Assembly: GCA_021307315.1 (NCBI GenBank)
Contig: JAJSPD010000145.1
Span: 1-55,951, forward strand
Direction: 5' to 3'
DNA length: 55,951 bases
Source of the DNA: Bisporella sp. PMI_857
Taxonomy: Eukaryota; Ascomycota; Leotiomycetes; Helotiales; Helotiaceae
The notes beneath the pieces are model-generated. The model worked only from the letters and a program-made list of their open reading frames with translations, made no database searches and was not told the origin of the DNA. This document shows positions 34,605 through 46,352 of this stretch, one piece after another (position 1 is the first letter of the stretch; every line of letters starts with the position of its first letter). A program made the translations under genes and the position numbers.

Positions 34605-37600
34605 ATGGCTTCCGAAAGCGCATGGCATCCCGCATTTATGCCCAATTCTCCCGCAGAGAATGCGCCTCTGAAAACCAAGGATATCCTTCCGACGCTGTCA
34701 GGTACAAATCCAGCGACTGATAATGTAGTATCATCTTCACCTGGCGCTGAGTCGGAAGGGGTTGGCACAGGGATAACAGAAGAGGGCACGAGCATGGCTG
34801 AATATAATGAGCCGTCGCGGTATGTCGCATCCTGCATGGGGAGAATTGGTGTTTCGGAGAATGAGGTTTTGAGTACACATGGAACTCAGAGGAACTGACT
34901 TGATGCGTGTGCAGGCAAGAATACGAGTTGCAAACGACGAACCTCTCAAGCAATATGCTAGCCCACCCCGAATTGAACGCGTTACAGGATGCACTGAGCC
35001 CGTTATTGGCAAGTCCCGGACGGTTTGAGCTTGCGGATAGCCAAGCACACACTGATAGGAATATCCAAATGATGGCGCACAACGAGGACAAGACTGACTT
35101 CTCAAACGAAGCTCCAACACCAAATAAACATTCGAGTACCATGTCTTTTGCGCGGACGGTATCGGAGGATGTGAATTGGGCGGAGGAGGACGACGAAGTC
35201 GACTCGAACTGGAATATGCGGCGTATGTAATGACCCATTCAATGCCACCAGTGTGCCAGTCATGGGTTGCATAAATTCACCACTAACAGTGCATTTCACA
35301 GGGCTTAATACTGAGTCCGACCCTTTTAAAGACATGGCGCATACTGATCGCACCAATTCCTTTCCTCAAGTACCAGCCGCACATGCGCCAGATAACATGC
35401 CCGAGCTGCTGCACAGCAAGGTAGAAGATATCATAAATGACGTCGAACAGAAGCCTAGAGACTTCTTCGCAGACGGTGAAGGCGGAGACGACGATTTCTT
35501 CAGGCAAAATGCACTCCGTACCACAACGGCGGAGGTCCCTTATGAAGGTGAAATCAAAGGGGACTACGGACTTTCGTATGGAGGAGATAAGAGTCAGAAT
35601 AGTGATGACGACTTGCATGCTCGGTTTGAAGAAGGGTTGCCTCTAGTGCAGTCACAGGAGCACGAAGGCCAGACACCTGTCACAAATCATTCACTCTTTG
35701 CAGATATCGAAGATGATGGCGGGCATGATTTCTTCGCTCAGGTAAGCCAACCTACAGCGGCAATCTCCGAGGCAGACTCGCATCCTCATCTGCTCGAGAG
35801 GAAATCAACAATTCAAGTGATGAAATCATTAAGTTCCCAACCATACCCGCATACCCATGATGCGGCCCCTGAAAATGCTCAGTTATATGTGTCCCAGAGT
35901 CAACTTGACTGGCATACTGGTGGCGGGATAGCATCATCTAAGAGTACAATCATATCTCAAGTTCTTAGCGAAATCGAGGTAGCGCCAGGCGCGAAGGTTG
36001 GCGATTCAGAAGAGGACCTGGCAGCGAAGTGGAAGGCAGCATTAGATGGCGACGAATTTCTAGATGATGATGATGAGCTCTTGCCTGATGATGATGAGCC
36101 TACTGCAAAGAACCCTCTTGATCCGTCAGAGCTTTTTGGAAGTGATGATGAAGGTTTCCTAGATGATGGTGATGGGTTTCTTGATCATCTTGAGCCCAGC
36201 CAAGCTGCCCCTGTGACCGGCGCAAATGGCCAGCGTGTGGATTTTGATGCTCATACTGGATTGGCTCTTAATAATCGTCCTGGCAGCAGCAGCAGCAGCA
36301 GCCGCTATCTTCCATCGGCAGCGCAATCACAGCCAGTGATTCCCCAGCACAGCAATCTATATGCTACAGTAGCACCAGCGTTCACGGATCTCTTAGGACC
36401 AAGTACTTCTATCCTAGGCCAGAACTCGGCGTTCCCTTCAGTGGTGGCAGCATTTCCTAGTCATCATTCCCAGCAACAACGTCCAGAAATACCCAAGGCC
36501 GAAAGTTTTGCGGACAAATCGAAGGGGGGCTACTCATCTCCTTACGATTTACCCATGGAAGTTGTGAAGCCGCGAAAACGACCTAGTATGTTACAGATGA
36601 AGACAGCCGCATCAGCAGTAGCACCACCAAGAAGTAGTAGCATGAACACACCGACAACTCTACCACCACCGCCGCGAGGAGCCACTGCCAGCTTGCCTCC
36701 ACATGTCAGTCCACAAGCCAGTCAGTCCGTTCAGCAAGGGCAACAAACTCTCGCAACTATCCCTACCCAACAGAACCCTCCCACGCTCAAGACAAAGGCT
36801 AGTTTCTTTGAGGAGTTGCCGATGGCTTCCCGGCCAAAGGTTTCTCCCAGGTACTCCAGTGGTCATGATTCTCAGGTGTCAAGTGCTTTTACACCATCAA
36901 CTGCACCTCCCTCTTTGACACATTTACTGCCACAAACCACTTATACGCCATCTCAGGAGTTACAACACCAAGTTAGCAACCCGGCTCATGGGTTAGTAGC
37001 TCCAGAGCGTGTAAGTCCTTATGCACAACTTCCATCAACGAACATGGTTGTACCACCTACAGCTTCTCGGTACTCCCCTGCGCCACCTCCACAACAAGGC
37101 CAGAATACTGTACCTCCTCCTGTCGCACAGTCTCGGTATTCTCCAGCCCCTCTTTCTAGACAGCCACCGCATGGCAGTCTCCCAGTATCGCAACCCCCTT
37201 TGCTCCCTCATCAGCCAAGAACCTCAAGTCCGCTCGCCCAATTTAGCCAAGGACAGCACGGAAGCAACCTCCGCCGCGGCAGTTCTTCTTATGAATCTAG
37301 TCTCAAGCCACAATCTCTTCCCCCTACCCACGAGCTTGATGAGGGGGATGGTGGCGGCTCATCGCAGCACACTGCAGCATATATTCCTACTAGAACTGTC
37401 CCATCTCAGACTCCGCCTCCTCCACAATTCCTTGGCTCTCCCATGCTGAACTCGCCGCCAAAGCGGAACACCTCGAATTACCAGCCACAGTCCACCGATA
37501 CGAGTCCACCTCGTACTATCATACCTCCCCGGAGATCACAAACGCATTCCCCGAGTGTGGCTCATGCTTCCTCTAGAATGGGAATAACCACAGCGGAAAT

Positions 37601-40600
37601 ATACCAGCGTCCCGCTTCAGTAGAAACACCTGCATCCCCTCCTCCCGCTCACACGTTGTCATCTATACCGACAGGAGCCCCCAATCGACCTCGAGGATTC
37701 TCACAAGGGGTCAATTACATAACACCGACTGATGGACGCGAACAGGATCCAATGCAGAGATGGAGAGGGGCACCGGTCTTTGTGTGGGGCGTGGGAGGCA
37801 CTCTGATTACCTCGTTTCCAAATGATGTACCGAGATACAACGGATCGATGGCTCAAATGATTAGGAGCCCAGGAGAAGTCAAAATTCGTAACGTCAAGGA
37901 CATCGATCCTCTCCCTGTTCGACTCACAAGCTTTCCTGGTCCATTGAAAGGCAAGTCCAAGAAGAAGGATGTCGTTTCCTGGTTGAGCGCCGGGATAGAC
38001 ATCCTTGAGCAGAATGCAGCATATCTACGGGGACTATCTGCCCTTTCCCACGAAGATAAACGGACAGAAGAGAGAATCCTTCTGTGGAAAATCCTCAGGG
38101 TTTTTATTGACAATGACGGCACTTTGGAAGGTAGTGCAATTGTCGATAAAGCAGTCCGTGCTGTCCTTTCTCCTAATCTTATTGATGAGCAATCAAGTGC
38201 TGCTGCGCCATTGTATGCAACAGGGGCGGACCTTTCCGGTATTTCACATTCAGCTTTAACAGGTACTCGGGAAGATCCTATTGATCTGGCTGCTGTCGAT
38301 CAATTGAGGAAGCACCTCCTCCGTGGCGATCGTGAGAAGGCTGTTTGGGACGCTGTCGACAATCGACTCTGGGCTCACGCTATGCTTATCTCGAATACTG
38401 TTTCTCCAACACTATACAAGAACGTCTGTCAAGAGTTCGTGACGAAGGAAGTCAGAACTATTGGTGAGAACACTGAATCTTTGGCCGCTCTCTATGAAAT
38501 ATTTGCAGGTAATTTAGAGGAGAGCATTGACGAGCTCGTGCCACCCTCCGCCCGGGCAGGTTTTCAGCTGGTGAGCACATCTGGAAGTGGTAGCTCTGCC
38601 AAGGATGCCCTTGACGGCCTTGATAGATGGCGAGAGACGCTTGGGCTAGTTCTTAGCAATCGTAGCGCCAACGATAACCAAGCATTAACGGCTCTAGGCA
38701 AGCTGTTGTCTGGCTATGGCAGAGCCGAGGCTGCACATATCTGTTTCTTGTTTGCCAGAAAACACTCCGTATTCGGCGGCATAGATGATCCAACTTCGAG
38801 TATGGTGCTCGTAGGATCTGATCACCACCGACAGCCTTTTGAGTTCGATAAAGAAATGGAACCTATTCTCCTTAGTGAAGTCTTTGAATACGGCACAGCA
38901 TTGGCCAGCAACTTCAGTCCTACACTGTCTAGTCCTCACCTTTCTATCTACAAGCTGCAACACGCCAAGTTACTTGCTGAGTATGGTTATCGCGAGAAGG
39001 CTCTGGAATATTGCGAAACTATTGGGTCTTCCATGCACTCGCAAACTCGAAAGTCTCTCTATCACCATGCGCTCCTATCTGCTGAGGTCGATGATCTCAC
39101 CAAAAGATTGAAGCAATCTCCAAAAGATAGCAAGTCATCGTGGATCTCAAAGCCTAGTGTCGACAAAGTTTCTAACACTGTCTGGTCTAAATTTACCTCG
39201 TTCGTAGCGGGTGATGATAACGAGGACGAAAACTTTGGCTCCACAGCGAATATAGAATCAGGTCCTTTTGCAAGAATTGGTGGATCAACTCCAACCATTA
39301 GTCGTTCGCCATCAAGTGCTGACATTTATGGATCCTACAATGGCGGTGTAAATATCAATGGAGCATTGGGCCAATCTGGGAAGGTAAATCGATATGCTCC
39401 AGGCGCAACGTATTATCCTGCAGGGCCAGATCCTCAATTAGGTACATCATATCAGTCAAATGGTTCTCAGCCTAGAACCTCTTTAGAAGGTCGGTCGTCT
39501 GGTGAATACAAACGCAATGCCTACGAGCCAGTACGCCGTGGCTCTGATTATCTGCCTCCGTCACAATCTGTTTCCGGTCCCAATCATTACACTCCGCAAG
39601 GCGGCCTAAATTTAGCAAACCAATCATCTTACAGCCCGCATGGCAATGGGTTTTCGTTCGGAGAGCCAGTGGCGTCCTATTCTTTGCAGTACTCCGATCA
39701 AGTTGCAGAATCAACTGTCGTAGCTCCGGGGCCGTCGCCTCGCGTTACGTCCTCCAAGACACAGCCTATTCCAATTAGTAACTTGCAACAGTCTTCTTTC
39801 GGGTCCTTTCAATCATCGGGCTATGAGGTGTCATCAAGCCTCAGTCAGGAACCCCTCAGCAGCTCTGGCTATGAGCCTCCTACTTCCAATTACCAGCCAT
39901 ACGACCCCCCATCTTATGAGCCAGCTTTGATGAGTGAGCCAGATTCTTCCTTGGAGACTCAGCCAAAGAAGAAATCATTCATGGAGGATGACGATGAGTA
40001 CGACTTTAAGCCGGTTTCAGCCACTGGCGAGAAGACAAAGGCTGAGAAGGACCGTGAAGTTGATGAGGCTTTCCGGAAGGCTGCCGAGGCTGATGGTGAG
40101 TTTATATTCTATTCTGAAGCTGCTGGCTAACGTTTCATCTAGCTGCACGTGACAAAAAAGCCACATCTGCGAAGAAGGGCTGGGCTTTAGCTGGGTGGTT
40201 TGGTAGTGGAGCCAAGAAAGAAGCAGATATGAGTGCTCAACTCAACAAACCTACCGAAGCCAATCTTGGTGAGAAGAGTAGTTTTGTCTATGACCCTGAA
40301 CTCAAGCGATGGGTCAACAAGAAAGCAGGTGCAGAGAATACTCCTTCTCCATCGGCCACCCCTCCGCCACCTCGTGCTACCGGACCTCCACGATCAGCAA
40401 GTGGACCGGCGCCTTCAACTGGCCCAACATCTGCACCGAGGATTAGTGGTCCTGGCGGCCCCCCTCAGAGATCAGTCTCTGTCACATCAGATACACCATC
40501 TAGTGATAGCTTACCGTCTAGTTCTGCTCCGCCTACAGTCGCTGGTCTTTCGGCTCCTCCCGCAATGAGCAGAAGCGCATCGAATGGGAGTGTTATTGGC

Positions 40601-40777
40601 GGTAGTGGAGGGTCGACTGCTCCTCCCAGCAGACCAAGCAGTCGTCCAGGTACAAGCATGAGCAATGCAAGTTCTATTGATGACTTGCTCGGCCCAGCAG
40701 TTCCAAGAAAAGGGGGTTCGAAAGGAAAGAAGAAAGGGAGAGGCTATGTTGATGTTATGGCAGAAAAGAGTAGCTGA
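34605..40777 (+). CDS. SEC16: COPII coat assembly scaffold SEC16
   Basis: Model: join(34605..34819, 34915..35222, 35302..40095, 40143..40777), 1983 residues, all phases closing. The start is MASESAWHPAFMPN in a strong context (GCCATGG); an in-frame ATG 18 codons earlier adds a hydrophobic, non-conserved stretch and was not used. The N-terminal about 500 residues are acidic and disordered (DEFLDDDDELLPDDDEP near 424), followed by a Pro/Ser/Gln-rich linker. The central conserved domain begins near residue 991 (MQRWRGAPVFVWGVGG). The helical ancestral coatomer element lies about 1175-1440 (RKHLLRGDREKAVWDAVDNR, AAHICFLFARKHSVFGG). The C-terminal tail includes KKGWALAGWFG, reached only through the last intron, and a Pro/Ser-rich end. 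SEC16 organises ER exit sites and binds Sec23/Sec24/Sec13-31. Length is typical for filamentous ascomycetes. Confidence 0.95.
36283..36305 (+). repeat. Short CAG/AGC microsatellite inside SEC16
   Basis: A run of GCA/AGC triplets encodes a Ser tract within the disordered N-terminal third of SEC16. Such tracts are length-variable in fungi. Confidence 0.7.
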
Positions 40778-41647
40778 TCTGCGGAGATGCTGCGGATCCT
40801 TGGACAAAAACAAAATATAGAGGTGTATAATAAATATGGCGTCATTGTAATTTGTATCATATTCTAATACCTGAGCATGGTTCAGACCTAGCTATATCAG
40901 CGGGTCTTTTGTAGACCCATAACTCAGAGTACTGATATCCTTGTCAGCCTCTCTGCGTAGCTCCAATGGAGAACTTTCTAACACTTCTACACTTAGCCAA
41001 GGCGGAATCATATTACGGGTCGTCGCGCCATTCGGACAATCTTGCCATTGCATTTTGAGGAGTAATGATCTCGATATGCCTTCCACCAAAGTCAGGGGCA
41101 ATATTTGCAGAATTAGCTTACATGCTATGCTGACTTGTCCCATGGCAACAAAGATGATGAGGGTCATCGAGACATTTTATCCCGGGGAAGAGCATATCTT
41201 CTCCGAGATGTAGCTTGGCAACAAGAAAGAATGACAACCCTGTTTCGGAAAACATTAGAGACTAAATAAATTTCATAAGGAGACGACTGAGAGGCACGTG
41301 AGCAGACGTCCGAACGGTAGGTTTAAGCGACACTAGTAAAGCGAAGCGAGCAGCTTCAGGGGCTGCCTGATGACGTGGTGGAGGAGCTTTTCCTCCTATC
41401 ACAGCCAACAGCCAGATTCTCGAAAATCGCTGTGGTGATCAGAGATATCTGGAGAACGAATCCGACGATGCCATATTCCGACAGTGAGATCAGTGTGCCT
41501 GCCCTTCTTTCGTTGCTTTTCTTCGAGCGAACATAAAACACAAACGGCGACTATTACATAGAATGATCAAAACCTGCATGTACAATGCTACAATGACTTG
41601 AGAAAGCTGTAGCGCCGACGAAAATATTGCGGCTTTCGCAAGAGGAT
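40778..41647. other. Intergenic, no gene recognised
   Basis: 870 bp between SEC16 and the next plus-strand gene, presumably SEC16's 3' UTR and the next promoter. Short frames on either strand show no family resemblance. An additional upstream 5' exon of the next gene cannot be excluded. Confidence 0.45.
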
Positions 41648-43776
41648 ATGAATCAAAATATGTATAGACAAAGAAATTATGATCCTCATGGAGGAGTGGA
41701 AGGCAGCAATTTATTACAGAGCAATCAGTTGCTGGCTAAGCGGGTTCAGCAGTTTAAACCCGACTCTTTCGATGACGAATCTCCAAGAAGGACTTTTAAG
41801 AAGATTCGTGAGCAGGATCCTCAGCTGCCAAATGTATGCAATAATTCTCTGATCTTGAACGGATGAACTGACTGAGGCGGCAACAGGACAAGTCAATCCA
41901 AAATCGAAAGCTTTGTTTGGATTATGGGGAATCTCGGGTACTTTATAAAAAGGGCATATATCAATGAAGACTGTTTATTCATTACAGTTCGATAACTTGC
42001 AACGTCAACTTGAGGACCTTTCGATTGAGGAGGGTCGCCGTAGCTCGAACACGGGATCATATCATCCTAAGCCTCCATCCTTAACCGTGGTGACTGGTGT
42101 ACCACTGCCAGAGCAACCGCGCGACCAGCACCATAGGCATTCCAGATACTCGCCACTCATAGTAATGAATATACCTCTACAGATTCTTCTAGAAACAGCT
42201 ATAGGATTCATTCAACGACATTAGCACATACGCCATCAAAGTCTCATCCTCCGATCACATCACCAATCACAGTCAGTTTACATGAGGCAAGATATTCCGC
42301 CGTGGTATCATTCATCACCCTTCTGAAAGCACAGATAATTACACTATACTACGTCATTCGCATGGCCTCGTATTCTACCAAGGTACGACAACTTCAGTAG
42401 CTGTCTCTGTCTTTTCGGGTAACCCATTAACTACCAACGGGACTTATTGGCTGAAACCTAAGAATTGGGCCACCACCGCCAAGAGTCGTGCCACATTTCG
42501 TCAGCAGGCCAATAAACTCCTCAATGTTACACCTGCCGAAGCAGTTAAGGCAGAGCGGATTGATCTAAGTGATGAACGTGCATGGCAGCGCGATATTACA
42601 GAGTTTCAGCAACGAACAAGAGAAGGACGCTGCTCTACCCATATTCTACGTGAAACAGTTGCAGCTCGTATCCCAACTGAAGCAGGAGATGGTTATTTTC
42701 AATTGGTTCTATCAGCAGGCGAAGACGCTGACTCGTTATGCATTAGCCCATCCCTCTGGATTCTATCTATCTCACCGAATATGGGTGGCGTCAGTGGCGC
42801 ACACTGGGCAACGTTGCCATTCGAAGTCTGCGCTATAGCTCTGAGCATCCAGCCACGAACGGCTGCTGGGACTGCGCTTCTACCAGTTAAAACTGCGGCG
42901 AAAAGCAAAACCAAATCTCGTATGCCGTCCAAAGTCACCTCTCATGCGACGGAGGCGAAGCTTGCTGGAAAGCTAGCGTATGGAGCTGCAGGAGCGGCAG
43001 ATAAAGTAGGGGCTCAAATTAAGGCTTTCAACAGCAGATATAATGAAGAGCGAGGAGGACCATTTACGCCAGCGTTCAATATCGAGGATGGCTATGAGAA
43101 TGGACCAAAATATTCATATCCAATTCGATTCCAGGGGAGGTATGATTATCAGGATAACCTCGAAGTGGCACATATCATGCCCACGATAAAACTAACAGAT
43201 GTTCCTGAACTTGCGACGTATAGGCTGAGTGGATACTATTTTGGATGGTGTACTGGCCTTGCCGAGAAGCTTGACAGAAACGGAAAGAGAAAGATGGACC
43301 ACCATTGGTTCCAGGCTGTCATTATCGTAATATCCGTCGATATCAACAAACTAGATGGTGTAACAATGTTGCGAGCTAACAGGAAGCACGTGCGCATCCA
43401 GATCTTGGATGAAGCCGAAGAGAAACTAGATCCTGACACAGTCCTTGATATTGAAGTTCTTGGATGCCTTCGTCCTTGGGATCAGGAGTTGGAGCGAATA
43501 CTAGCAGCGGACCTGAGAGCAGGAGAGGAGCTTGTATTCGAAACTACAATTACGAAAGAGATGAATGATATTAAGTTGACGCAAGAGATTCTGGAAGATC
43601 CTTCCTGGGGATCGGATCTGATAGCAAAGGAGAGGGCTGCTAAGGAGGAGAAGCCCAAAGTCCATGGATTTGATAGTGCCAAGGAGGAGTATGCTGATGT
43701 AAGACTCAAGCTCCAGCAAAAGTTGGATCATGTGCCATTACATAAGATTGGGGTGCGGTGCCGGTCGATAATATAA
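41648..43776 (+). CDS. Conserved fungal protein of unknown function
   Basis: Clear 5' exons are 41648..41833 and 41887..41937, then an exon from 41988, joined by normal introns (GTATGC..ACAG, GTACTT..ACAG). The N-terminus, MNQNMYRQRNYDPHGG, is polar and leads to a coiled, charged stretch (LLAKRVQQFKPDSFDDE..., FDNLQRQLEDLSIEEGRR). The 3' part is one long open frame from about 42318 to 43776 with HGLVFYQGTTTSVAVSVFSG, ERIDLSDERAWQRDI, RIPTEAGDGYFQLVL, AHIMPTIKLTDVPELATYRL and a Lys/Glu-rich end. Between 42090 and 42335 the frame changes twice. Introns GTGTAC(~42095)..ACAG(42182) and GTTTAC(~42278)..ACAG(42334) would repair it in phase but have weak donors, so frameshifts are an alternative. 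I associate this layout with proteins sometimes labelled 'LipA and NB-ARC domain', yet no NB-ARC P-loop is visible. Function unknown. Confidence 0.75.
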
Positions 43777-44001
43777 ATGATAAGTCTATGGTGATGGATG
43801 GCTTCTACATTGAAAGATGATAGGATGCTCCAGGAAATTTCAAGCATATTTATCGACTTCAATCATGTATAAATTTTAGGCCTGAACGAGTTTAATGAAA
43901 CATGACAAATCGCCTTTGGCTACTGCATGGAGATAAGATGTGAGGCTTCTATGGAATTCCCTTATCGTCGATGATATAAGCTAAATCCCAGATTTGGTGC
44001 T

Positions 44002-44079
44002 CTAGTGCAGGAGATGCTGACGTTTCTCCTATAGCACTAGGCTATGTTAGGAACTAAATTTATCTAACTAAGCTATAGG
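44002..44079. repeat. Small imperfect foldback
   Basis: CTAGTGC-a-GGAGA (44002-44014) pairs with TCTCC-tata-GCACTAG (44025-44040). The overlapping CCTATAGC also pairs with GCTATAGG at 44072-44079. It could be a terminator-like hairpin of the upstream gene or a relic of a foldback element. Confidence 0.35.
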
Positions 44080-45431
44080 CTCTCTTAGTCCTACGCTAGG
44101 AGCATCACTTGAGCATGTCGTCTTTATGCTGCAGTGCCTGTTATGTCTTAATTACAGAGAGATAAATGATCTTTGTTGCTGAAGTCAAATTAAAATTCTC
44201 ACATTGAGATATGGTGGCTCTGGAGAATATTGTTTTCAAATAAAGAAATAAGTTAGGGTTATTTAGCTTAGAACACATTCAAAAAAGTTGTATATGCTTT
44301 AATTCTCTAAATTTAGCAACTGGTATCTCCACTGCGTATTCATAAAAAAACAACTATCCAATCGCCAAAATAGTTCACGGTAATGGCATTATTGCAATGA
44401 AGATAATTTGAAAAGCTTCTGCGTAGACAAGGGCAGACCCCTTAGTAACGTATCGGAGCCTTAGTGTTCGTCTCAATTGAACAATACCAAGAAAACGCGA
44501 CTCAAAACTTTGAGGCTCTGAAGGTTAAAATGACCCGCTTCCATAATCAGAGAACTGATACCCATGTGTGGTGCGCTGTCGTCATACAAACGATTGTGGT
44601 AAAGGTGCTTGCTGTTGGTATCAAGACAGAATTCTAGACTCTAGTCAATTGATGAGGGATTTTGATAACTTCGTGCCATCATCATAATTTCCAATAGGTA
44701 CATATATCCAGATGCTCGGGTCTGTTAACCCATGATATGTGATTCTTCAGCCTACGTAGGTAGATAATCAACAATGTGAAGTCCCCACGGACTGACGACC
44801 CAAAACTTTGATCCTCCGGATTATGGCGAATCAGAGAAGGGTGCAGGCATACGCAGATATGTTGAAGATCACATAAACATTCAGCAATACTCAAATATAT
44901 TATTTCCCCCTAATTTCAAAGCATGGGACTATTAAAAGCCTTAAGTAGAATATGTTGACTGAGGCATTTCGCCATAACATCATTATTAAGACCACGGACT
45001 TCTTTAAATATAGCTATTCTACATAAAAAGATGGAGTAATTGTGGGAACACCAATTCAAGAGAATAACGTTGGAGTTCTTAGGTGCGCCACGAGTATAAG
45101 TCACTATAAAGGAAAATCAAGTGAAAAAGCTTGCTTAACTTCGAAGTTCTAAATGTTTCATGCTATTTCGCACGTTAAGAGCACGTAATATCAGCCTTTT
45201 AACATCATACCTTATCATTTTAATTTCGTTCCGCTGTAAGTGGAAAGTTAAAAGCCGTCACACAAAGCCTTTCGGAGAACTCATATGATGGAGCTGGTGA
45301 TGGTAACACGTGTATCTCAATGTACCAACAAATCACTAGTAAGCGCCTTGCAGCAATAAGCCATCTCAGCCCATTCGCCAATCTGTAACAGTCTTTAGCC
45401 TGATGCCTAAGATGGAAGATCTATGTCTGGG

Positions 45432-45632
45432 CAGTGTTCTCAATAGTATTTGCATAATACTATGCAACGTAAGCAAAGCCCACTATAAGGCCAGTATACG
45501 ATAGTTGCCATAGCATCGAGATAAGTAACACAATATTAATTGTCGCCAGAAATAATTTATTGGGCAAACACTGGCTTTATACTGGGTTTGTTTACATTGC
45601 GTAAGATTATGCAAATACTATTAAAAACACTA
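45432..45632. mobile_element. MITE-like foldback element with ~63-bp inverted arms
   Basis: The left arm 45432-45495 (CAGTGTTCTCAATAGTATTTG...GGCCAGT) is an imperfect reverse complement of the right arm 45570-45632 (ACTGGCTTTATACTGG...CACTA). About 85% of positions match by eye, with a perfect core AATAGTATTTGCATAAT. A loop of about 74 bp without coding potential separates them. The short length, long terminal inverted repeats and CAGTG-like ends suit a miniature inverted-repeat transposable element; a clean TA or longer target duplication was not evident, so the precise ends are uncertain. Confidence 0.7.
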
Positions 45633-46352
45633 TGTCTTGGTTGGAGGTCTGGAGGAAGTAGGTGTATCATGTATACTATAGCAAGATCCCGATAAGAAGT
45701 ATAAGAATACTATTTGAATCGAGCACGAAGCTCCAATCTAAGAAAGTAGCTACATGTTTAAATATAATCTGCATGGTTGCTGGACGATCATCAGCCCTCA
45801 TGTAAATCACGTGACGGGTCTAGTATTTGAGTCTCTTGTCCCATCCGTAGTTTTACTCACTATAAGAATAATCTCATGCTGACTATCTACTAGTAGCTCT
45901 CTTATGGTAACTGCGCATGCTGCTTTCTACTAACAGCTATCTGCTTGTAGATTATCGTCGCCAGGACCGTGCTTGTAACACCCTCAAAAGTGCGTGGATC
46001 GTCCTTTTGTGGTGACGTAGTAAATATATGCATCTTCTCAATTTTGGGCACTAAAATTAACTAATTCGATTGCGCCATTAGGTTTTAGTACAGTTATATT
46101 TCAATAACGAACGATAGAATAAGATGAGGGGCTAAATTTACTTTAGTACCCTACTAAAAACTAAGCCTCTACAATTTGACTATAAATTCTTTAACCAAAT
46201 TCATTTTTAAACTGCATATAACAATTTGAAAGAGCAACACACGTTGCGGCCATATTGTAAACCACTACGTTTTGATTTGAAGCTACCGGACCTCCTTAAT
46301 AAATAAATATGGTCACATTCTTATAAGACGACTGCAACTGAAGTTTAAAGCG

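Larger units (their letters stand above)
43777..46352. other. AT-leaning intergenic region with foldback sequences
   Basis: 2.6 kb without a gene. It contains a small foldback at 44002-44079 and a MITE-like inverted-repeat element at 45432-45632, listed separately. The last few hundred bases serve as the 3' flank of the GMC gene. Confidence 0.5.

Noticed and set aside
41648..43776. NB-ARC/STAND immune-type domain
   Set aside because: No Walker A/B or other NB-ARC motif is visible; such a database-style label would be misleading.
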